A stretch of DNA of 64,000 nucleotides, from positions 62,001 through 126,000 of the forward strand of contig CAWIUJ010000009.1 in NCBI GenBank assembly GCA_963839245.1, read 5' to 3'. The stretch is from Methyloceanibacter sp963839245 (GTDB taxonomy: Bacteria; Pseudomonadota; Alphaproteobacteria; Rhizobiales; Methyloligellaceae). The position numbers and the translations under genes are program-made. Of this stretch, positions 1 through 8,246 are shown in pieces (within the stretch, counting starts at the first letter, position 1; each line of letters starts with the position of its first letter). The notes below the pieces were generated by a model, which made no database searches, had not been told where the DNA came from, and saw only the letters and a list, made by a program, of their open reading frames with translations.

Positions 1-267
1 GCGGCGGGCGCGGCCTCGGGCATGCGCAAGGAAATCGAGAGCGTCGTGCGCTCCCAGGCCGAGCATATGCTGCGCGAGCTCGACGTGGTGCAGCGCGAGG
101 AGTTCGAGGCGGTCAAGGCCATGGCTCAGAAGGCGCGCGAGGAGAACGAGCAGCTGAAGCAGCGTATCGCCCTGCTTGAGGCGGTGCTCGACGACATCGA
201 GGCTGAGAAATCCGCACCGCGCCCGCCCCGCCCGATCCGGCGCCGCAAGCCGAAGCGCTCCTATTGA
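1..267 (+). CDS. ubiK: UbiK/YqiC family ubiquinone biosynthesis accessory factor, 5' truncated
   Basis: The frame is open from the first base of the window (AAGAASG before the Met at 22), so the true start lies outside. The segment SVVRSQAEHMLRELDVVQRE followed by a heptad-rich coiled coil (about residues 45-70) is the BMFP/UbiK pattern. In other proteobacteria this family is a soluble accessory factor that binds UbiJ and supports ubiquinone assembly. The tail is unusually basic and proline-rich (about 18 residues ending KRSY), which may help membrane or nucleic acid contact; that is inference. About 89 residues are visible, close to full family size. Confidence 0.8.
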   Translation, partial: AAGAASGMRKEIESVVRSQAEHMLRELDVVQREEFEAVKAMAQKAREENEQLKQRIALLEAVLDDIEAEKSAPRPPRPIRRRKPKRSY

Positions 268-480
268 CAGGCTCCCGCGCGAGCGCGAATTCGGAATCAG
301 TCGCCTGGGCTGAGGAGAACCATCCACAGCTTATCTTCACTCCGTCCACAGCTATTTGACTCGGCGGCGGCAAGTCCGGTTGGAGTGCGCAGAATCTCCG
401 ATATATAACTGATTCACAATCTGATTCGCGGCGGCGGTACGCGTGCGCAAGATCTCTGACGGGGCCCCCAGAGGACACGC

Positions 481-978
481 ATGGCAACGGCAGAGGCTAA
501 CTATGACCAGTTCACCAACCCGGTGGACATGGTCGAGCATATTGCTACCATCCATGACTGGACATTCGAGCGAAGTGCGCCGGACGAGCTTACGCTTTCG
601 GTGACCGGGGCGTGGTGCGATTATCACCTCTCGCTCACCTGGCGTGACGATCTGGAGGCGCTGCATTTGGCTTGCGCCTTTGACTGCAAGGTGACGAAGG
701 TTAGGTTGAACGAGGTCTATCGTCTCATCGCCCTGATCAACGAGCAGCTTTGGCTCGGTCATTTCGATCTGTGGAAGGAGGACGGCATGTTGCTTTACCG
801 CCATGGATTGATTCTCGCCGGCGCCGAGACCCATGTGGGCCAATGCGAGGCGCTGTTGCGCGCGGCGCTCGAAGCCTGCGAGCGCTATTACCAATCCTTC
901 CAATTCGTGCTGTGGGCCGGCAAATCGCCCGAGGACGCGCTCCTCGCCACCATGCTCGAGACGCAAGGGCAGGCGTGA
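481..978 (+). CDS. YbjN domain-containing protein
   Basis: A 165-residue acidic protein matching the YbjN family of small type III-secretion-chaperone-like folds. Recognisable parts are the N-terminal NPVDMVEHIATIHDWTFER, the central YHLSLTWRDDLEALHLACAF and the C-terminal YQSFQFVLWAGKSPEDAL. YbjN homologues are cytoplasmic and linked to stress and motility phenotypes in enterics, but the biochemical role is unknown. A purine-rich site (agagga) precedes the ATG. The last four bases overlap the GTG start of proC, so the two genes are probably translationally coupled. The upstream 213 bases hold no gene and presumably carry the promoter. Confidence 0.8.
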   Translation: MATAEANYDQFTNPVDMVEHIATIHDWTFERSAPDELTLSVTGAWCDYHLSLTWRDDLEALHLACAFDCKVTKVRLNEVYRLIALINEQLWLGHFDLWKEDGMLLYRHGLILAGAETHVGQCEALLRAALEACERYYQSFQFVLWAGKSPEDALLATMLETQGQA

Positions 979-1793
979 CACTCCATCTCGCCGGCCCGCT
1001 CCTTCTCGTCGGTGCGGGGAAGATGGGCGGGGCCCTGCTCGCCGGCTGGCTCCGGCAAGGGCTCGATCCGGCACATGTCTTCATACAGGATCCGGCGCCT
1101 GCGCCGGAGGCCGCCTCGTTGATGGCGAGCCACGGTATCCGTGCGGCGCGGCATGAGGCTCGGTTGGCCCCAGCCGTCATCGTGCTGGCGGTCAAGCCGC
1201 AACTCGTCGACGAGGCGCTGCCGCCGCTCGCCGCCCATCTAGGGCCGGAAACGGTGGTGCTGTCGATCGCCGCCGGATGGACGCTGGCCAATCTCGCGGC
1301 GCTTTTGCCGCCGGGCACGGCAATCGTCCGGGCGGTGCCGAACACGCCGGCTGCCATCGGCCAGGGCATGACCGTTGCCTGCGCGAGCGAAGGCGTGTCG
1401 CGCGACCAGGCACTGCTCTGCGGCGGATTGCTTGAAGCGGTCGGCGAGGTGATCTGGATCGACGATGAAGGCCTGATGGACGCGGTCACCGCCGTCTCAG
1501 GCAGCGGTCCGGCCTATGTATTCCTGCTCGCCGAGTGTCTCGCCGAGGCTGGGGTAAAGGCAGGGCTCGAGCCTGAGCTTGCCGCGCGCCTTGCCCGCGC
1601 CACGGTGTCAGGCGCCGGCGAGCTGCTCCGCCGTTCGGACCTGACCGCCGCCGAACTTCGGCAGAACGTGACGTCCCCGAACGGCACCACGGCTGCGGCC
1701 CTCAAAGTTCTGATGGGCGAGGACGGCTTCGCTCAACTCTTGACGCGCGCCGTCAAGGCCGCCGCCAAGCGCTCGCGCGAGTTCTCGTCCTAG
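975..1793 (+). CDS. proC: pyrroline-5-carboxylate reductase
   Basis: NAD(P)H-dependent reductase for the last step of proline synthesis, 272 residues, the usual family length. The Rossmann motif VGAGKMGGALL lies at about residues 12-22, and the family signature VSGSGPAYVFLLAE near residue 175 in the dimerisation domain. An open frame extends much further upstream but it shadows ybjN. I chose the GTG at 975 because it overlaps the ybjN stop in a GTGA arrangement and leaves only a few residues before the first beta strand. Cytoplasmic; co-transcribed with ybjN. Confidence 0.93.
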   Translation: MTLHLAGPLLLVGAGKMGGALLAGWLRQGLDPAHVFIQDPAPAPEAASLMASHGIRAARHEARLAPAVIVLAVKPQLVDEALPPLAAHLGPETVVLSIAAGWTLANLAALLPPGTAIVRAVPNTPAAIGQGMTVACASEGVSRDQALLCGGLLEAVGEVIWIDDEGLMDAVTAVSGSGPAYVFLLAECLAEAGVKAGLEPELAARLARATVSGAGELLRRSDLTAAELRQNVTSPNGTTAAALKVLMGEDGFAQLLTRAVKAAAKRSREFSS

Positions 1794-1970
1794 GCGCTGG
1801 CCTTCAGGGGCGGCATGGCTCGCGACGCGTCCTGCGGACGCTCTCACCATGAGGATTGAGTCTCATCCTGACGAGCCGCAAGGCGGCGTCTCGAAGGGTG
1901 AGGCCAGGAGCGCCTCGTCTTTCGATGGCCACAGAAAGATCCTATGCTCCAAGGCAGAAGGAGCTAGGCC

Positions 1971-2657
1971 ATGTTCAACGATTTCAGCAAACGTAACAAA
2001 GCCGTACGGGCCGCGTTTGACCTTGGGGCGGAGCGCGGCTGGCGCAACGTCACATTCACCGCGGTGGCCGAGCGCAGCGGAATAAGTCTCGCCGATCTCC
2101 GGCGTGAATTCACCTGCAAGAGCGATATCCTCAGGGCCTTTCAGGCCGAGGTTGATGCCGAGGTCCTGGCCAAGACGAAGCCCGCGACGCCGGAGCAGAC
2201 GCCGGGCGATCGCCTGTTCGACCTCATCATGACGCGGTTCGAATTGATGGCGGCGTACAAGCCTGCGCTTGGCCGCATCCATGCCGATCTGTGCTGCCAT
2301 CCCGGCGAGGCGGCTTTGCTCGTCGGCTCGACGCTCGCCTCGCAATATTGGATGCTTGAGGGCGCCGGTGCCAAGCTCGACGGCGTGGGCGCCGCGCTCC
2401 GTGTGGCGGGGCTTGCCGGAATTTATGGCAAGGTGTTCAGGGTGTGGCTCGACGATTCCTCGCCTGGGCTCGACCGCACCATGGCGGCGCTCGACCGCAA
2501 GCTCAAGGCGGGAGAGGATCGGCTCGCCGGCATAGAGAGCGCATGCCAGAATTTCTGCCGCTTCGCCTGCGGGGTCATGCCGCGGGGATGGAAGCGGCGA
2601 GAGGCTGACGCCGCAGGTCCTGCCGCCAGCGCCGCGCCAAGTCCGGGAGCGGCGTAG
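1971..2657 (+). CDS. TetR/AcrR family transcriptional regulator
   Basis: A 228-residue regulator. The N-terminal 60 residues fit a TetR helix-turn-helix (AFDLGAERGWRNVTFTAVAE, then RSGISLADLRREFTCKSDIL). The C-terminal helical ligand domain ends in an Ala/Pro/Gly-rich tail. A good ribosome site (aggag, 7 bases before ATG) fixes the start. A separate ATG-led frame covers much of the 176 bases after proC but shows no family features. Ligand and targets are unknown; it stands alone and ends back-to-back with the leftward secreted-protein genes. Confidence 0.85.
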   Translation: MFNDFSKRNKAVRAAFDLGAERGWRNVTFTAVAERSGISLADLRREFTCKSDILRAFQAEVDAEVLAKTKPATPEQTPGDRLFDLIMTRFELMAAYKPALGRIHADLCCHPGEAALLVGSTLASQYWMLEGAGAKLDGVGAALRVAGLAGIYGKVFRVWLDDSSPGLDRTMAALDRKLKAGEDRLAGIESACQNFCRFACGVMPRGWKRREADAAGPAASAAPSPGAA

Positions 2658-2660
2658 ACG

Positions 2661-2960
2661 CTATTCCGGCAGGGGATCGTCGTCGTCGGGACCCGAAAGA
2701 TCCTCCGGTCCCTCGCCTGGCAGCCTTGTGTCGACCGGGTCATACGCCTCCGGGTCGTCGGGGTCGTTCGGCACGTCCAGCGCAGCCCCTCCCTCGAGTC
2801 TGAGCCGGCCGGGGGCAAACGGTCTTGGCAGCAACGGCAGGACGTTAATGCCTGATCCTGAAGGCTGCGCTCCCGGGAAGGGGCCATCGTTCTGCGCCAG
2901 CGCCGCGGTCGCGAAGGCTGGAGTGAGGAGAGCAAGTGCCGCAATGACCGCTCTATGCAT
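2661..2960 (-). CDS. small secreted acidic protein, unknown function
   Basis: A 99-residue protein with a clear Sec signal peptide (MHRAVIAALALLTPAFATAALAQ, likely cut after AQ) and a proline- and aspartate-rich mature part ending in DDDDPLPE. No family recognised. A strong ribosome site (gggaggag) sits 8 bases before the ATG. It starts 36 bases after the stop of the neighbouring secreted protein at 2997-3281, with similar size and composition, so the two look like one operon. Probably periplasmic. Confidence 0.65.
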   Translation of the reverse strand: MHRAVIAALALLTPAFATAALAQNDGPFPGAQPSGSGINVLPLLPRPFAPGRLRLEGGAALDVPNDPDDPEAYDPVDTRLPGEGPEDLSGPDDDDPLPE

Positions 2961-2996
2961 CTGTCTTGCTCCTCCCGAGGAGTGGCTTTCGCAGGC

Positions 2997-3281
2997 CTAA
3001 TTTCCTCCCGGGTCTAGCGTCTCCTCGCCCTCCACGGAATAGGGAGCCTCCTCGGTCGTTGCCGGCGTCGCCGCACCCGCCGGCGCGTTCGCGGCGGCAT
3101 CGCCGTCGGGAGTTGGCCCGCTGGTGAGGGGGCTGGTCAGCTCGTGGGGAAGGATGAGGGTCGGCATCGCCTCGCCGCCGCCCGCCGTTCCGCCAGCTGA
3201 ATCTCTCAGTGTTTGCGCGTGGGCCGCGCTTCCCCATGTGCCGGCGATCAGCGCCAAGGCTCTGACGACTGATCTCAGCAT
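2997..3281 (-). CDS. small secreted Ala/Thr/Pro-rich protein, unknown function
   Basis: The frame is open for another 17 codons upstream, but the Met at 3281 opens a convincing signal peptide (MLRSVVRALALIAGTWGSAAHAQ) preceded by a ggggga ribosome site, so I start there (94 residues). The mature part is low-complexity (TPDGDAAANAPAGAATPATT) and acidic at the end. It is the first gene of a probable two-gene unit with the acidic secreted protein at 2661-2960. The sensor kinase gene ends 47 bases away on the same strand. Confidence 0.6.
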   Translation of the reverse strand: MLRSVVRALALIAGTWGSAAHAQTLRDSAGGTAGGGEAMPTLILPHELTSPLTSGPTPDGDAAANAPAGAATPATTEEAPYSVEGEETLDPGGN

Positions 3282-3328
3282 GTCCGCATCCCCCAATTCC
3301 TCCACGTACGAATTTACACGCGGCGTCG

Positions 3329-4711
3329 TCAAACGGGAACCTTCAGAACCGCCTTTAAACCACCGAGGCGGGATTGGCTCAAGGCGATGTCGCCGCCATG
3401 AATGCGGGCAATGTCACGGGCGATGGCGAGCCCAAGCCCAGTTGATCCAGCATCCTGATTGCGGGCGTGGTCGAGCCGGTAGAAGGGCCGGAACACATGC
3501 TCGCGCTCGGCCTCGGGGATGCCGGGCCCATCATCCTCGACCTCAACGACGAGCGAGCCGTCCTGCCGCCCGGCACTGACGGCGACGTGGTCAGCGAAGC
3601 GCACCGCGTTGTTGACGAGATTGGCTACGGCGCGCTTGAAGGCGTGCCGCCGGAGAGGGACGACCAGCGGGTGAAGGCCGGTGTCGATGCTGATGGACTT
3701 AATGCCATGGGCCTGGCTACGCACCTCGGCGAGGATCTCGCCGATGTCGGTGCGGACGATGGCCTCGCCCGAATCGCCTTTGGCGAACGCCACATAGTCC
3801 TCGAGCATGGCCTGCATCTCGTCGACATCGGCGTGCATGGCATCGAGCTCGGGCGAGTCCTCGAACATCGCGAGCTGCAGGCGGAAGCGGGTCAGGACGG
3901 TGCGGAGATCGTGGCTCACGCCGGCCAGCATGGTCGTGCGCTGCTCGACATAGCGCTCGATACGATCGCGCATCTCGATGAAGGCTTGCGCCGCCTGACG
4001 CACCTCGCGTGCGCCGCGCGGGCGAAAATCGGGAGGCGTGGGACGGCCCTTGCCCAGGCTTTCGGCAGCCTGGGCCAAATGCAAGATCGGCTTGATCTGA
4101 TTGCGCAAGAACAGAATCGCCACGGTAAGGAGGACCATCGAGGTGCCGAGCATCCACAGCAGAAAGATCTGCGAGTTCGACGCATAGGTCTGGCTACGGC
4201 GCGCGATCACATGCATCACGCTGTTGTTGATGAGCTTGATGCGAATATCGACGAAATCCGATGCGCCGACCGTGTCGATCCAGAAGGGACGGCCGATCTG
4301 GCGCGTGATCTCGTCGGAAAGCGTGCGGTCGAGCAGGTCGAAGAAGGGCCGCGAGCGCGCCTGCGGCAGCTCCTCATTGGGCACGATCTTGACGCGAAGT
4401 CCGAGGTCGTCATTGGCGAGCTTGACGAGCGTCGCGTAGTTCTTCTCTTGCGGAAACGCCTGATAGATGTCGATCAGCATGGCGATGTTCTGCACCGTGG
4501 CGGTCGACAGCCGCCGCGTCACCGTCTCCCAGTGCCGCTCGAGAAACACGAAGGTGATCACCGACTGCAGCAACACCATCGGCGCGATGATGATGATTAG
4601 CGCGCGAGCATAGAGGCCCTTCGGCATCCAATCGCGGATTGCGGTCGCGAGCTGCGCATAGAGCGAGCGGTACGCGCGGACGAGAGGTTTGATGTCGGGG
4701 ATCGCCAGCAT
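3329..4711 (-). CDS. EnvZ-like sensor histidine kinase
   Basis: A 460-residue inner-membrane kinase, third gene of a MarR/response regulator/kinase operon. Its ATG shares one base with the regulator's stop (TGATG). Transmembrane segments lie at about 37-57 and 182-202 with a periplasmic sensor between them, then a HAMP-like linker and the dimerisation/phosphotransfer box with His267 (GVSHDLRTVLTRFRLQL). The N box is VANLVNNAVRF, the G1 box VEDDGPGIPE, and the G2 box GSTGLGLAIARDIARIHGG. The residue four after the usual DLRT, normally Pro in HDLRTPL, is Val272. An upstream-extended frame is only a shadow of the regulator gene. Confidence 0.9.
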   Translation of the reverse strand: MLAIPDIKPLVRAYRSLYAQLATAIRDWMPKGLYARALIIIIAPMVLLQSVITFVFLERHWETVTRRLSTATVQNIAMLIDIYQAFPQEKNYATLVKLANDDLGLRVKIVPNEELPQARSRPFFDLLDRTLSDEITRQIGRPFWIDTVGASDFVDIRIKLINNSVMHVIARRSQTYASNSQIFLLWMLGTSMVLLTVAILFLRNQIKPILHLAQAAESLGKGRPTPPDFRPRGAREVRQAAQAFIEMRDRIERYVEQRTTMLAGVSHDLRTVLTRFRLQLAMFEDSPELDAMHADVDEMQAMLEDYVAFAKGDSGEAIVRTDIGEILAEVRSQAHGIKSISIDTGLHPLVVPLRRHAFKRAVANLVNNAVRFADHVAVSAGRQDGSLVVEVEDDGPGIPEAEREHVFRPFYRLDHARNQDAGSTGLGLAIARDIARIHGGDIALSQSRLGGLKAVLKVPV

Positions 4712-5430
4712 CACTCGGGATATAGGATGTAGCCTTTGCCACGGACGGTCTGCAGATAAACGGGATTGGCCGGGTCCTTCTCGATCTTGCGCCGCAGCCG
4801 GTTGATTTGCACGTCGACGGCGCGCTCGCCGCCATTCTCGCCGTCTTTGGCGAGTTCCTGGCGCGACACCGGCGCGCCGGGCCGCTGGGCGAAATAGCGC
4901 ATGAGCTCGCGCTCGCGCTCGGTGAGGCGGATGGTTTCGCCGCCGCATTTGAGTTCGCCGCGGCCGATATGAAAGACGAAATTGCCCATGCGCACCTCGC
5001 CGGACGAGGGCGCGGCGCCGCCGCGCCGGAGCACATTGCTGACGCGGAGCAGAAGCTCGCGCGGGTCGAATGGTTTGGTCAGATAGTCGTCGACGCCGGT
5101 CTCCAGGCCCACGATACGCTGCTCAGGCTCGGCGCGCGCCGTCAGCATAAGGATCGGCACCTGGGATTCGCGCCGGAGCGAGCGGGCGAAGTCGAGGCCG
5201 GATTCGTGTGGCATCATGACGTCGAGCACGAGCAAGTCGAAGGACAGGCTGCGCATGGTCGCGCGCGCCGATGCCGCGTCGACCGCCGTCGTCACGCGGA
5301 AGCCGTGCTCTTGGAGATAGCGGGCGAGCAGGTCGCGGATACGGCTGTCGTCGTCGATGACCAGGATGTGGGGCGAATTGTCGTCAGGTGCCCGCCCGCG
5401 CTGGACTTTGATCGGCACTGGGATCGTCAT
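4711..5430 (-). CDS. OmpR-family response regulator (PetR-like)
   Basis: A 239-residue two-domain regulator. The receiver has acidic pair D26-D27, phosphoacceptor D70 in LLVLDVMMP and the TKPF lysine. The winged-helix effector ends in VRGKGYILYPE, as in OmpR/PhoB proteins. Its start overlaps the upstream MarR gene by four bases (ATGA) and its stop overlaps the kinase start, so all three are coupled. The MarR plus OmpR arrangement matches petP-petR of Rhodobacter capsulatus, where both genes affect cytochrome bc1 expression; carry-over of that role is inference. Confidence 0.9.
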   Translation of the reverse strand: MTIPVPIKVQRGRAPDDNSPHILVIDDDSRIRDLLARYLQEHGFRVTTAVDAASARATMRSLSFDLLVLDVMMPHESGLDFARSLRRESQVPILMLTARAEPEQRIVGLETGVDDYLTKPFDPRELLLRVSNVLRRGGAAPSSGEVRMGNFVFHIGRGELKCGGETIRLTERERELMRYFAQRPGAPVSRQELAKDGENGGERAVDVQINRLRRKIEKDPANPVYLQTVRGKGYILYPE

Positions 5431-6008
5431 GACGCCTGCGCTTTCCCGTCACCGTCGACGGTGCTTGGCGACGAGGACATGATAGAGGAGACTTTGGGCC
5501 GCTCTTCGGCATTGATCATGGCTTCGAGGAAGCTCCGGATCGCGGCATCGGCCGCTGGCCCCGCGGCGCGCAGGGCTTCGACGAGACGGACGAGCTGAGG
5601 CGCGGCAAGCCGCTTCGCCAAAGCGCGGCCGGCCTCGGTCGGGTAGAGGAGGCGCTCGCGCCGGTCGACGCTGCCGGCCTGCTGCACGATATAGCCCTGG
5701 TCGATGAGCTGCTTCAGCACGCGGCCCAGGCTCTGCTTGGTGATTTTCAGGACGTCGAGCAGGTCGGCCACGCGCAAGCCCGAATGGCGGTTGACGAAGT
5801 GCAGCACCCGGTGATGCGCCCGGCCGAAGCCGAAATCCTGCAGGATCGCGTCAGGGTCGCGGGTGAAGTCGCGATAGGCGAAGAAGAGCAGCTCGGCGAA
5901 GGCGTGGAGCTCGGCGTCCGGCCGGCGCGAAGACTTCCGCGGCTTGCCCGCATCGGTGCGGCGCTTAGCCTCGGCGGGCTCTGTCAGCGGCTCATTTATG
6001 TCAGTCAT
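5427..6008 (-). CDS. MarR-family transcriptional regulator (PetP-like)
   Basis: A 193-residue winged-helix protein. The core LHFVNRHSGLRVADLLDVLK, ITKQSLGRVLKQLIDQGYIV, DRRERLLYPTEAGRAL is a typical MarR DNA-binding domain with wing. N-terminal residues 1-30 are charged and disordered. It is first in the operon with an OmpR-type regulator and a histidine kinase. The start codon lies inside the first copy of a 25-bp direct repeat, so repressor binding there could block its own translation or transcription and may also act on the divergent ilvE; this is inference from position. Confidence 0.87.
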   Translation of the reverse strand: MTDINEPLTEPAEAKRRTDAGKPRKSSRRPDAELHAFAELLFFAYRDFTRDPDAILQDFGFGRAHHRVLHFVNRHSGLRVADLLDVLKITKQSLGRVLKQLIDQGYIVQQAGSVDRRERLLYPTEAGRALAKRLAAPQLVRLVEALRAAGPAADAAIRSFLEAMINAEERPKVSSIMSSSPSTVDGDGKAQAS

Positions 6009-6065
6009 GTTGACTTATTTTTTGGCCTGAGTTAGAGGTCCATTTATGTCAGTCATGTTGACTTA
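5993..6065. repeat. two copies of a perfect 25-bp direct repeat in the marR/ilvE control region
   Basis: The 25 bases at 5993-6017 recur without mismatch at 6041-6065 (48-base period, 23-base spacer). Each copy contains the palindrome GTCA-N3-TGAC. Copy one covers the marR start codon (6008-6006). Both copies lie between the leftward regulator operon and the rightward ilvE. A likely reading is an operator pair for the MarR protein encoded beside it, possibly arisen by local duplication of the gene start. Confidence 0.7.
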
Positions 6066-6177
6066 ATTCCGGTCCTTGATACTCCCCGAAGCGTACTTGC
6101 GCAATTCTCGTGCAACTTCGCCGGAGTGATAATAAGGGGCTTCGCCGGCAAGCCCTATTGCCCGGGAGGGCAGTGCC

Positions 6178-7095
6178 TTGGCTACCGAACCTTACGATCA
6201 GCGCGACGGCTTTATCTGGATGAACGGCGAGCTCATGCCGTGGCGGGACTCGCGGGTGCACCTCCTCACCCATGCGTTGCATTACGGAAGCGCCGTGTTC
6301 GAAGGCGAGCGCGTCTATAACGGGGAGATCTTCAAGCTCACCGAGCACAGCCGGCGCCTCCTCGAATCGGCCAAGGGGCTCGATTTCGAGATACCCTATT
6401 CGGTGGCCGAGATCGAGAAGGCCTCCCGCGAGGTAGTCCGCGCCAACAAGCTGGTCGACGGCTATGTCAGGCCGATCGCCTGGCGCGGCAGCGAGCAGAT
6501 GGGCGTCGCCGCCCAGGCGACCAAGATCAATCTCGCCATCGCCGCCTGGGATTGGGGCTCTTATTTCGATCCAGCCGCCCGGGCCAAAGGCATCCGTCTC
6601 ACCATTGCTCATTATCGCCGGCCAGACCCGCGCACCGCGCCGGCCAAGAGCAAGGCTGCGGGCCTCTATATGATCTGCACCATCGAGAAGCACAGGGCCG
6701 AGCGGGAAGGCTATGCCGATGCGCTGATGCTCGATTGGCGCGGGCAGGTGGCCGAGGCTACCGGCGCCAACATCTTCTTCGTCAAGGACGGCGTACTGCA
6801 CACGCCAACGCCGGATTGTTTCCTCGACGGCATCACCCGCCGCACCGTCATCGGTCTCGCCAAGCAGCGCGGGCTGAAGGTGATCGAGCGCGTGATCATG
6901 CCGGAGGAGATGGCCGGCTTCTCCGAATGCTTCATCACCGGCACCGCGGCCGAGGTCACGCCGGTGTCGGAGATCGGCCCCTATCGCTTCACCATCGGCG
7001 ACATCACCCGCACGCTGATGGACGATTATTCCGCGCTCGTTCATCACGCGAGTGCTGCCGAGGCTATTCCCGCCAAGGCCGCGGCCGCCGGCTAG
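6178..7095 (+). CDS. ilvE: branched-chain amino acid aminotransferase
   Basis: Class IV PLP aminotransferase, 305 residues, interconverting Leu/Ile/Val and their 2-oxo acids with 2-oxoglutarate. Visible features: HALHYGSAVFEGERVY at the N-terminus, catalytic Lys159 in APAKSKAAG (same number as E. coli IlvE), and SECFITGTAAEVTPVSEI before the C-terminus. It starts with TTG at 6178, supported by a gggaggg ribosome site 7 bases upstream. A short hairpin (about 6136-6154) and the 25-bp repeat pair lie in the leader. Cytoplasmic. Confidence 0.92.
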   Translation: MATEPYDQRDGFIWMNGELMPWRDSRVHLLTHALHYGSAVFEGERVYNGEIFKLTEHSRRLLESAKGLDFEIPYSVAEIEKASREVVRANKLVDGYVRPIAWRGSEQMGVAAQATKINLAIAAWDWGSYFDPAARAKGIRLTIAHYRRPDPRTAPAKSKAAGLYMICTIEKHRAEREGYADALMLDWRGQVAEATGANIFFVKDGVLHTPTPDCFLDGITRRTVIGLAKQRGLKVIERVIMPEEMAGFSECFITGTAAEVTPVSEIGPYRFTIGDITRTLMDDYSALVHHASAAEAIPAKAAAAG

Positions 7096-7143
7096 GAGCT
7101 TCGCGGGAACGGGTCGAGCGGGATCCGTGCTAGGATCGCTTCC

Positions 7144-7806
7144 ATGGGAGTGGAGCTCGAACGGCGTGACCTGCGCCCGGACTTCGACGCGGAATTCCGG
7201 GAGCGGTTCTATACCCTCCTGCAATGGCGTCGCGACGTCAGGCGGTTCAAGCGCGAGGTGCTGCCAGCGGGCACGATCGATCGTCTGATCGACATCGCTT
7301 GTCTTTCTCCTTCGGTAGGTCTGAGCGAGCCTTGGCGCTTCGTGATCATCGACGATCCGGCGCGGCGGGCGGCGATCCGCCAATGTTTCGAGCATTGCAA
7401 TCAGGAGGCGCTACAGAAGCAGACCCCGGATCGCGCCACCCTCTATGCGCGGCTGAAGCTCGCCGGCCTTGACGACGCCCCTTGCCAAATCGGCGTCTTT
7501 GCCGACCGCGGCACGGTGCAAGGCCATGGGCTCGGGCGCCTCACCATGCCTGAGAGCCTCGATTACTCCGTCGCCATCGCCATCCATACGCTGTGGCTTG
7601 CGGCGCGGGCGGAAGGAATTGGCGTTGGCTGGGTCTCGATTCTCGATCCGACGCGGGTCGCAGAGATCTTGGAGGTTCCGGCGGAGTGGATCTTTATCGG
7701 GCATCTTTGCATCGGCTATCCGGAAGCAGACGACGATATTCCGGCCTTGCAGCGCCAGGGCTGGGAGCGGCGCCACCGGTCGGCGGGCGTGGTGATCCAT
7801 CGTTGA
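7144..7806 (+). CDS. bluB: 5,6-dimethylbenzimidazole synthase
   Basis: BluB, 220 residues, a flavin-destroying nitroreductase-fold enzyme that turns FMNH2 and O2 into the lower ligand of cobalamin. Diagnostic pieces are RRDVRRF with the catalytic Asp (Asp31 here), LSPSVGLSEPWRFV, and GWVSILDP. It stands alone, 48 bases after ilvE and possibly co-transcribed with it. The product fits the B12-dependent methylmalonyl-CoA mutase encoded at the right end of the window. No cobalamin riboswitch was seen upstream. Confidence 0.92.
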   Translation: MGVELERRDLRPDFDAEFRERFYTLLQWRRDVRRFKREVLPAGTIDRLIDIACLSPSVGLSEPWRFVIIDDPARRAAIRQCFEHCNQEALQKQTPDRATLYARLKLAGLDDAPCQIGVFADRGTVQGHGLGRLTMPESLDYSVAIAIHTLWLAARAEGIGVGWVSILDPTRVAEILEVPAEWIFIGHLCIGYPEADDDIPALQRQGWERRHRSAGVVIHR

Positions 7807-7896
7807 GCCGGGCCCGAGGGTGCTACCGAGACTTGAATAGTGCCCGATGAAGCGGCACTCTATCGGCTCGTGGGCTCCGCCAAGGGGGGAGGGGGC

Positions 7897-8220
7897 ATGC
7901 ACAAATCTCTGATTGGGCTCGTTCTGGCCATTCTGCTCGCGGCCGCGCTCGGCGCGAGCCCCGCGACCGACGCCAAGGCTGGCGCCGCGATGGCGGCCAG
8001 TGTTGCGAGCGGCCTCACGCATCAGCCGCTCGTGACCCCGGTTCGCGTTTGGCGCGACTGCCAGAGGATCGCCCGCTGCAACGGTTGCCAGCCCGTCTTT
8101 CACTGCCGTTCGTGCGAATATCAGCGGCAATGCCCACCCGGCCAGCCTTGTCAATGGGCCGACATCTGCACCTGGGGGCCGTTTCTTCCGGTCGCGCCAC
8201 GTGGGGTGCGGGTTTACTGA
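7897..8220 (+). CDS. small secreted cysteine-rich protein, unknown
   Basis: A 107-residue protein starting at the Met after a strong gggggaggggg site; the frame is open upstream but without a signal. The signal peptide is residues 1-30 (HKSLIGLVLAILLAAALGAS). The mature part has eight cysteines in CxxxxxCxxC and CxxC-type spacing (CQRIARCNGCQPVFHCRSC, CPPGQPCQWADIC), suggesting disulfides or a metal site in the periplasm. No family recognised. Confidence 0.65.
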   Translation: MHKSLIGLVLAILLAAALGASPATDAKAGAAMAASVASGLTHQPLVTPVRVWRDCQRIARCNGCQPVFHCRSCEYQRQCPPGQPCQWADICTWGPFLPVAPRGVRVY

Positions 8221-8246
8221 GAAGCCTTGAGACTGGCGTGAGCTGG

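Noticed and set aside
5993..6065. Direct repeats as target-site duplication or att sites
   Set aside because: Only 23 bases lie between the copies and no mobile gene is present, so an operator pair fits better.
6049..7395. A 448-codon minus-strand open frame
   Set aside because: Antisense to ilvE and the front of bluB, both clearly real.
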